From Anthoceros angustus (taxonomy: Eukaryota; Streptophyta; Anthocerotopsida; Anthocerotales; Anthocerotaceae): a stretch of 64,000 bases of DNA. Both the position numbers and the translations under genes were made by a program. Shown one piece after another: positions 57,966 through 64,000 of the stretch. Position 1 is the stretch's first letter. Every line of letters starts with the position of its first letter. The stretch lies in assembly GCA_010909165.1 (NCBI GenBank), contig MU008157.1, positions 248,001 to 312,000 of the forward strand, given 5' to 3'. Under the pieces are notes generated by a model that was not told the DNA's origin, did no database searches, and saw only the letters and a program-made list of their open reading frames with translations.

Positions 57966-59576
57966 GACCTGCGCATGGATTCATGGTACAGTTGTATAGC
58001 TTCCTTAGCTCTCCCATGTCTAGCATGTGCAGATTGCAGCCGTTACAACCCCAATTTCCGATCCTGCACGCCTGCCAGGCTCCGGTTGCCTGAGATTGCT
58101 CCAGCAGCATCAAGTGCTGCAGAATAGTACCGGCGTGTGCTATGTCGGACACCAGACCTTCACAAAAGCTGCAAGGGATCGACCACATCCCGTCTACTCC
58201 CATAGAAACGTCTCCATGCAGCTTCTACATGTGGTGTGTGAGGGCTTGAACTGCAGGAGACCTTCAGTGTGCAGGATTTTGACTGACGTGATATATAACT
58301 GGCGACAATTCCACAGAACCTCAACATTTCTCCTCTCCATGAACTCCGAGATTGTTTCTAAATGCAACATGTGCTGTACATGGGGACACGATCTTACAGC
58401 TGCCATTGAGCAGAAACAAGTCATGAATTCCAGAGGCAACAGCTAGAGCAGTAGGTTTCAAGCTCTTCAAATCACAACACTGGTAACAGCTGAAAGCTCC
58501 GCCCTCAAGGAGGTCGTCTTCTTCAAGCAGGCCTGACGGAAAAGCATATATGGCAGACCCTTACAAACGGTCCGGAATGATTCAAATATCTATAGGCTCC
58601 ATAAACACTTGGCACCACCTCCTGGTCCACTGATCAGATTTGGTAGACAGATGCAGTCGCACATGTGCAGACGCAGATATCCATCTCATCCACATCTGGT
58701 CAAGCGACACTTCCGAGAATTCGAGCTGCTGTGATCGAGGAGCAGGGGGTCCAGATACGAGCTCACCGTTTTGCAATTGCTGGGCATGCATAAGGTGTGG
58801 ATCTGAGAGCCAAAGGTGCACCGGTCCTCGCCCTCCGCTCCAGGCCTGCGTCCCATCTCCGGATCCGACCCTCATGTAGTCTGTAATGCGAGCAGTATAC
58901 GTTCCCTTGTGGGGGCTGATCAGGAGCTGAAGAACAGGACTTGCAACGCAGAGCAGGGAGTTACCCGCCAGGATGGCAGGGTTCAAGATGTAACAACTCA
59001 GAAACAGATCCTGAAGCAACGGAGCCTGCAACATATGGCAGCGTCCCCATCAAAAGTCTAGATTCTCCGGTGCAGAGGTTCCCACGGGTGTGCGCAGACA
59101 AGAGCATACACGAAAAGTACTAGTCTGCTCCAAAGCCTATTACCATCGTGCTCTTCCAATTGCTACACATCTGGGACCTAATTGCAATGGGAGAACATGA
59201 TGGCAATATTCGAGCACATTTTGTGTATGTGTAACCTCTTGTCCGTGAAACACCTGCATGAAAACTGTACACTACCCAAAAGGGTGGCCGACCATGAGAA
59301 CCTCCTCGACCCGAGGATTCAGACTTTCAACCGGGACGCTCACCAGTTTCGACGACGCTACCCTCCGGTTGCTTAGGGTGTCTTACGAATTGTTACATCT
59401 GCTGGAGCCTGCTCGGGTGGGCGCGCAACTACCTGCTTTGCGCTCTCAGTCCAGCTCATCAGCCCCGTGGAGGAGTCCCAACAGGGCAACAGCCACTGCT
59501 CGCATCACAATAAACAGGCTAGGCGGGCCGGGTACAGCGTCGGACGCGGGCCGCATTCTCAGCACTTCAGATTTCA
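57966..59576. other. Stretch without a recognised gene
   Basis: Includes 58170-58415, the partner of the diverged duplicate at 54655. A 150-codon minus-strand frame at 58582-59034 has no recognisable motif and no support beyond its length. A possible PPR 5' flank is the most that can be said. Confidence 0.4.
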
Positions 59577-60110
59577 ATGCTTGAACAGCACGGTATCAAA
59601 CCAACGCTGGAGCATGTACTTGCATGATTCATCTTCTCGGGCGTGCAGGCTATTTGGATGAGGCAGAGAACATGTGATTGTCGTGAGAGAGCCGAAGCGA
59701 TGTTGTGGGGTTGACTGATTTGCTGAATGCCAGCAAAAGTCACGGGGATATGCAGAGGGCAACGAGGTGTTTTGGAAGGCTCTTTAGACTGAAGCCTCAG
59801 CGTGCATTCGCCTATGTACTCATGGCCAATGCCTATGAAGATGCAGGTAGGTGGACCGATGTAGAGAGGATTGAAACGCGGAGAATGGTGGCAGGGGCTA
59901 ACAAGAAACCTGCAGTGGCGGGCATTGAGGTGAAGAAGCAGGTACATACATTTGTGGTGGGAGGAAACAGAGATGACGTTGACCTTGCAGTGGAGAGATG
60001 AATGCAAGTGTGGAACAGGAAGGGGGGCACGTACCACACACAAAGTTGGTGTTGCAGCAAGTGGGTGAGAAGCTGGCTTTGGCGTTTGGTCTATAATATT
60101 GAACACTCCG
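59577..60110 (+). pseudogene. PPR-E/DYW gene 3' part, plus strand
   Basis: It starts in EQHGIKPTLEH and, after a frame change, CMIHLLGRAGYLDEAENM. From 59705 a clean 98-codon frame follows: DLLNASKSHGDMQRATRCFG, LFRLKPQRAFAYVLMANAYE, DAGRWTDVERIE, and KKPAVAGIEVKKQVHTFVVG (E and E+ domains). In the next frame, VPHTKLVLQQVGEKLALAFG begins a DYW domain at about 60015-60105. DYW domains act as the RNA-editing cytidine deaminase. The catalytic HxE...CxxC part is not present after 60110. Confidence 0.8.
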
Positions 60111-60513
60111 AATGGGTTTCAACTTATCCTTTCAGTCGATTGTGGAAGAGATGGCACAAGAAATCTCTGACCTGTCGCTCCTTTTATCAGTTGGATGTAA
60201 TGTTAGAAGTCTGGCAAGGGATCTCCGCCCTCGTACAAACTGCAAATTTCTCCTTGGAAATTGCAGTCATCGTCCATATGCAGGCGGAAGCTGTCGATTA
60301 GACGCAAATATGCCTGACAAAGAGGAAATGAAAGCCACCAGGTGGTCAGTCACACTGCATGTCCTTGGCTTCATCCAGTTTTAGCTCATCCGGACTGAAG
60401 CAGGGAAAGGAAAGGCAGTGCAATGAAATGCCATGAAATGCAAGGCAAGGCAGCTCAGCCGGCTCCGCGATCGGATTTCGAAATCCCGGCAGAGAGCTGC
60501 TCCCGCCGCTTGC
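60111..60513. other. Stretch without a recognised gene
   Basis: Follows the broken DYW domain. Plus-strand frames are short and have no motif. TGAAATGCCATGAAATGCAAGGCAAGGCAG at about 60424 contains small internal repeats. Confidence 0.4.
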
Positions 60514-60555
60514 CGCGTCCTCGAGTGCCGTCGCCGCGTCCTCGAGTGCCGTCGC
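60514..60555. repeat. 21-bp tandem duplication
   Basis: CGCGTCCTCGAGTGCCGTCGC occurs twice in tandem (60514-60534 and 60535-60555) without a difference. Confidence 0.9.
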
Positions 60556-60936
60556 CGCTGCTGCTTGCCGCTGCCGCCATGGTCGATGGAACAACCTGAT
60601 TGACGTGCAGAAAGCACCTCTCTTGACGGTCACACCGCAAACGATGCGATGGTTGTGTTTAATCTTCCTTCGTAACCTCTCTACCAGCCCTAGTGGCCAC
60701 CAGATTTCTGTGGTCTTCCGACTACCCCGCTAGTATGCTTATTCTTCCCAACAGACTTGATACAATGTCCTCAGGCGTGCATACATGCCTGGTTCTGGAA
60801 ACACACATCAGGTATCCTTCCCAGCAATGACTCAAATGCTTAACTCACAGCATGGCCCTCAAATGCTAATAGCATCTTCTCTGCCTCATCTGAATCACCA
60901 GGACGCCCAAGAAGATCAATCATGCCGGATACTGCA

Positions 60937-60978
60937 GACACTTCCAAACAGACACTTCCAAACAGACACTTCCAAGCA
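60937..60978. repeat. 14-bp tandem repeat, three copies
   Basis: GACACTTCCAAACA at 60937, 60951 and 60965. The third copy has one change (AAGCA). Confidence 0.9.
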
Positions 60979-61084
60979 GTCGGATTCCAGTAGTTCATCA
61001 CGTAGTTGCAAAACCATGAAGGACCAAACTACCCTCCGTTGCTAACTTTGCTCGCACCAGTTTTCGAAGATAGCTGATAACGTG

Positions 61085-61105
61085 ATCTCTTCTTCTTCTT
61101 CTTCT
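61085..61105. repeat. TTC microsatellite
   Basis: About seven TTC triplets (CTCTTCTTCTTCTTCTTCTTC) at about 61087-61107. Confidence 0.85.
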
Positions 61106-61189
61106 TCGTGCACAAAACCGGAACCGATCCAAGGAGTTGCAGGACATTCCAGCACCCCGAAAGCAATATGCTCTCCTAGCAGTGGCTCC

Positions 61190-62290
61190 TTCTTCAGTAT
61201 TCTCACGGACGACCCTTACAACTGCAACAACCAGCTGCGAATCGATGCATACGGTACCCATCCCTTACAACAATGCCTCCGTTCAAGCCTTGACAAGATC
61301 TCCGTGGAACTTTGGCAGTCACTGCACATGCGTAGATTCTTCGTCACCACCAGGGTGTCCCACTCGGAGTGTTCTCAGCATGCCCAGAAAGCACATCTTC
61401 TTTTTCCACCTCACACGCTGGCTTCAACACCAACTTTGTGTGAGGGAGGTGGCCTCCTTCCTGCTTCAGGCGAGCAACATTACCATGGCCTTCACATGAC
61501 AATAGCATCTGATCTGCCTCATCTAAATGGCCAGCACGCCCAAGAAGATCAATCATGCAGGTGTAATGCTCAATAGTGGGTTTGATGCCATGCTGTTCAG
61601 CCATGGAATCAAAGTGTTTGCGACCCTCGTGGACTAGTCCCTCGTGACTGCATGCTGCTAGAAGGCAGGTAAAAGTAGCATCATAAGGCTGAATACCCGC
61701 AACTAACATCTCCTCAAAACAAGCTACTGCTCTATAACCATCATCACAAGTACCACACCCAGATATCAGAGCATTCCACGTCACCACATTCTGTGTTCAT
61801 GCTGTCAAAAACATGGCGCGCATCTTCCAGTTCACCACTTTTTGCATACATGTTCACCAGGAAGGTGCCCAACACCACGTTATCCAGCAGTCCTCTTTCC
61901 ACAATCTGTGAGTGCAGCTGGATGCCCTTCTGTACGGCACCATTGCTTCCACAGCCTTCAGAAGGCAAGCGAAAGTAATATGGTTAGCCAAAAGCATGCC
62001 CTCCTGCTCCATTTGACCATACACAACAAGCGCTTCATGTCCGAGCCCTTGCTGTGCATACCTATCAATCAGGCGGTCCATGTCACCACATCCTTTGCGG
62101 CCAAGCTGTCAAAAACGTGGCGTGCATCTTCCAGTTCACCACATTTCATCTTCCACACAGTTACCCACCACCACGTCATCCAGCAGTCCTCTTCAACAAT
62201 ATGTGACTGCACCTACCTGCCCTTCTGTAAGGAATCCGTGCTTCCACAAGCCTTCAGAAGGCAAGCAAAGTAAAATGGTCAGCCAAAGAG
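61190..62290 (-). pseudogene. PPR-DYW gene fragment lacking the E domain, minus strand
   Basis: Minus-strand order: FACLLKACGSTDSLQKG (about 62270), CGELEDARHVFDSLAAKDVV, a second unit with YAQQGLGHEALVVYGQMEQE and NHITFACLLKAVEA, then LVNMYAKSGELEDARHVFDS (about 61830). A clean 147-codon frame follows (61787-61344): VTWNALISGCGTCDDGYRAV, HGIKPTIEHYTCMIDLLGRA, GHLDEADQMLLSCEGHGNVA. The E domain is skipped: the next words are LPHTKLVLKPACEVEKEDVL. In another frame LVVTKNLRMCSDCQSSTEIL (about 61300) is the DYW CxxCH region with Gln for His. Frameshifts make it non-functional as read. Paralogous to 59577-60110. Confidence 0.8.
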
Positions 62291-62374
62291 TAGAAAAGAT
62301 GTAAAAGCAAACTTCTCTGCATCTTTCCTAATCTTCTCTGAATCTTTTCTACTGTTCAGTATCAGTATCGCACT
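62291..62374. other. Left flank of the 1.0-kb TIR element
   Basis: No gene. Ends with TATCGCAC immediately before the inverted terminus; TCGCAC is repeated after the right terminus. Confidence 0.5.
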
Positions 62375-63390
62375 ATGGAATACCGATCTCGTCACTAAGC
62401 CGGGTGTGTGTGACAGGTTTTTTTCTTCCGGTACTCTACAGGAAGATGCCTGCGCATCTTCAAGATGCCTTCCTGACATACGCGCCACATCAGCGGACGA
62501 CGGGCCGTAGGCGGCACAAAGGTTTTGTCTCGGAACTTGGCCCCTGGTGTTCCGATCTTGTCATCCACTTTTCTTTCTGCCATTTAGGGTTTATGTTTGG
62601 CACGCACACATACTCATGTTTAGGGTTTTCCCACCACACATGGACATATATATCGGATCGGACATGTCTCGGCCCCGGTGCAAGCCCCCGACTCTGGGCA
62701 TGGTACTCGTTCAAGACTCTGGGCATGGTACTCGTTCAAGACTGCGTTTCCCTTTCACCGTCGCCCGTGGCCCCGGATGTTAGCCGCGCATGTTCGATCC
62801 AGTGTTTTCCCCATCGTGCATCTCCTTTGCGTGCCAAACAAGGTGGCCATCGAAGGTGATGTGTACAGATGCTAATCGTGCAAAGCTTCCTCCCTACCGG
62901 CACTTCACCTTTGAAACCGAACACGACTGCGGGAAGGAAACCAGTGCAATGCAGGCATTACAGATCTGAAAATGCTTCACACTCTCCCCCTCCTCAACCT
63001 CATCAAACAGGGCAATGTCACTGCGTCCTACAAATCCACTTCCAGTCCTACCAGACACCTGCCAGAACTGCCGCATGCTGCCGTTCAACCAAAAAAACAT
63101 CCGAACATAGTCTGCGCTCACACCTCATGGTGGGAGCGCTCACAAACAAAAAAAAACACCTCCCTACGCCACAGTCAGTCGCGGAAGAGCCTCAGAGCAG
63201 GCCCTCCATCCTCTTGTGCTCCGGAACTTGGCTCCTCCTCTGGCAGACTTCCGTTCGCCCCCTGTGCTGCCTGCTGTGGAGGGGCCGAATGTCCCTCCGC
63301 ACCGGACATGGGAGGTGCACCGGAGTGCCATGGCAGGGCCAGGTGCACCAGCCTCGTCACCCGGCTTAGTGACGAGATCGGTATTCCATA
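62375..63390. mobile_element. 1,016-bp element with perfect 33-bp inverted ends
   Basis: 62375-62407 (TATGGAATACCGATCTCGTC onward) is the exact reverse complement of 63358-63390 (ending GAGATCGGTATTCCATA). Both sides are flanked by TCGCAC (62369-62374 and 63391-63396), a candidate 6-bp target duplication. If the terminal TA is counted differently, an 8-bp duplication TATCGCAC is also possible. The interior has no transposase: only short frames and a 25-bp tandem duplication. It looks like a MITE-like, non-autonomous DNA transposon of unknown superfamily. Confidence 0.8.
62690..62739. repeat. 25-bp tandem duplication
   Basis: GACTCTGGGCATGGTACTCG plus five bases occurs twice in tandem (62690-62714, 62715-62739) inside the 1.0-kb TIR element. 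Confidence 0.9.
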
Positions 63391-64000
63391 TCGCACCAAC
63401 TTTCATCAACAACAACTTTGTTTATGTCTATCAGCATCGTTTAATCAATGTCGTCATAACTTTCATCAGAACTCAGAAGAGGAATTCGCATTATGCTTAG
63501 TGTTTATGCATATTTCGGGATAAATATGGGTTAAATGACTGAATACACTTCACATGCAAGCGATTCCTGCTCTCTTCACGCACCTTTCAGTGCGTTGGTT
63601 GACATGTCCGATTCATGGGTGCCCGGAGCGTTGCATTTCATGCGCAGACGGAGAGATGGGGCCTCTTCTAGCGGCCGCATTTTGGGACTAAAGTCTTGGA
63701 GGGATAACATTTTGAGATTGGCGCGTTCCCCTTGGACCAGGGCTCAAAAAGTCTCTCAAAAGACCACAGGACTGAACTGTTCTTGATGCGAGTGTTTCAT
63801 GTCCTCGACTGGCTCTACGAGTGTTTTGGACAGCGTCACAAATTGTGGTGTTTGCGTATGCCACGGCAAGTAAAGACTCAGTACGCTTCCTAAGGGTGGT
63901 GTGGTCATGCGCAGGACCTAGGCGTCCGGCCACGGACTAAATAGTGTGTTGTGCTCCTCATCTTCTTGAGAGGGTCCCTGTTAGATGGCCACAGTATGGC
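63391..64000. other. Unassigned right end of the window
   Basis: No gene recognised. Short frames on both strands lack motifs. Confidence 0.4.

Noticed and set aside
58582-59034. 150-codon minus-strand ORF as a gene
   Set aside because: No motif and no conserved composition; the length alone is weak evidence in this region.

Overview
This is a plant nuclear window dominated by nested transposable elements. It holds one recognisable single-copy gene with many short introns and a cluster of decayed PPR-DYW (organelle RNA-editing type) genes. The PPR-DYW relics, the plant-type LTR elements, the CACTA element and the MNS1/2-type mannosidase point to a land plant. The mannosidase introns are only 65-168 bp, and the PPR fragments use wording (such as QQGLGHEAL) that I associate with seed-free vascular plants. 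I therefore suggest a lycophyte or another seed-free plant; this is inference, and the species is not identified.

Layout. 0-2.2 kb: a 54-bp tandem repeat, unassigned sequence and the 3' end of a Ty1/copia pol. 2.2-8.3 kb: a block rich in the palindrome ACTCCGGAGT, then a broken minus-strand gene that I do not recognise, carrying a 1.69-kb tandem duplication. 8.3-10.4 kb: a Ty3/gypsy remnant between two related LTR-like segments, with a copia-gag-like piece. 10.4-20.97 kb: a possibly single, unusual element. It has unrecognised minus-strand coding blocks, plus-strand exons of a DUF7869-type protein with an RNase-H-like Asp pattern, and GGCGCC/GGCCGGCGCC palindromes between the coding blocks. 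20.97-31.94 kb: a full-length but frameshifted gypsy element with 2.6-kb LTRs. 32.29-37.85 kb: a CACTA element with perfect 13-bp TIRs, a TCC target duplication and TTTACAACG subterminal repeats. 38.08-44.93 kb: a minus-strand copia element with about 245-bp LTRs, internally scrambled by duplications through 9-bp microhomologies. 44.9-47.9 kb: GC-rich sequence with a coiled-coil ORF and GGTCCGGACTC-type repeats. 48.1-50.1 kb: a non-LTR reverse transcriptase with a probable zinc finger and restriction-like endonuclease tail. 50.65-53.84 kb (minus): a 14-exon class I alpha-1,2-mannosidase gene. 54.5-62.3 kb: small tandem duplications, a perfect hairpin and PPR fragments on both strands. 62.37-63.39 kb: an undescribed 1.0-kb element with perfect 33-bp inverted termini and flanking 6-bp direct repeats.

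A theme runs through the window. Duplicated copies (the two gypsy LTRs, the 1.69-kb tandem units, the copia repeats) differ mainly by short indels, many at CAG/CTG sites, while the stretches between are identical. The mannosidase gene carries one such lesion (CTGGAG read as CTGAG). This may be a consensus error of a long-read assembly at methylated CHG sites rather than biology, so many of the apparent frameshifts should be treated with caution. No bacterial operons, rRNA genes, CRISPR arrays or confident tRNA genes were seen.
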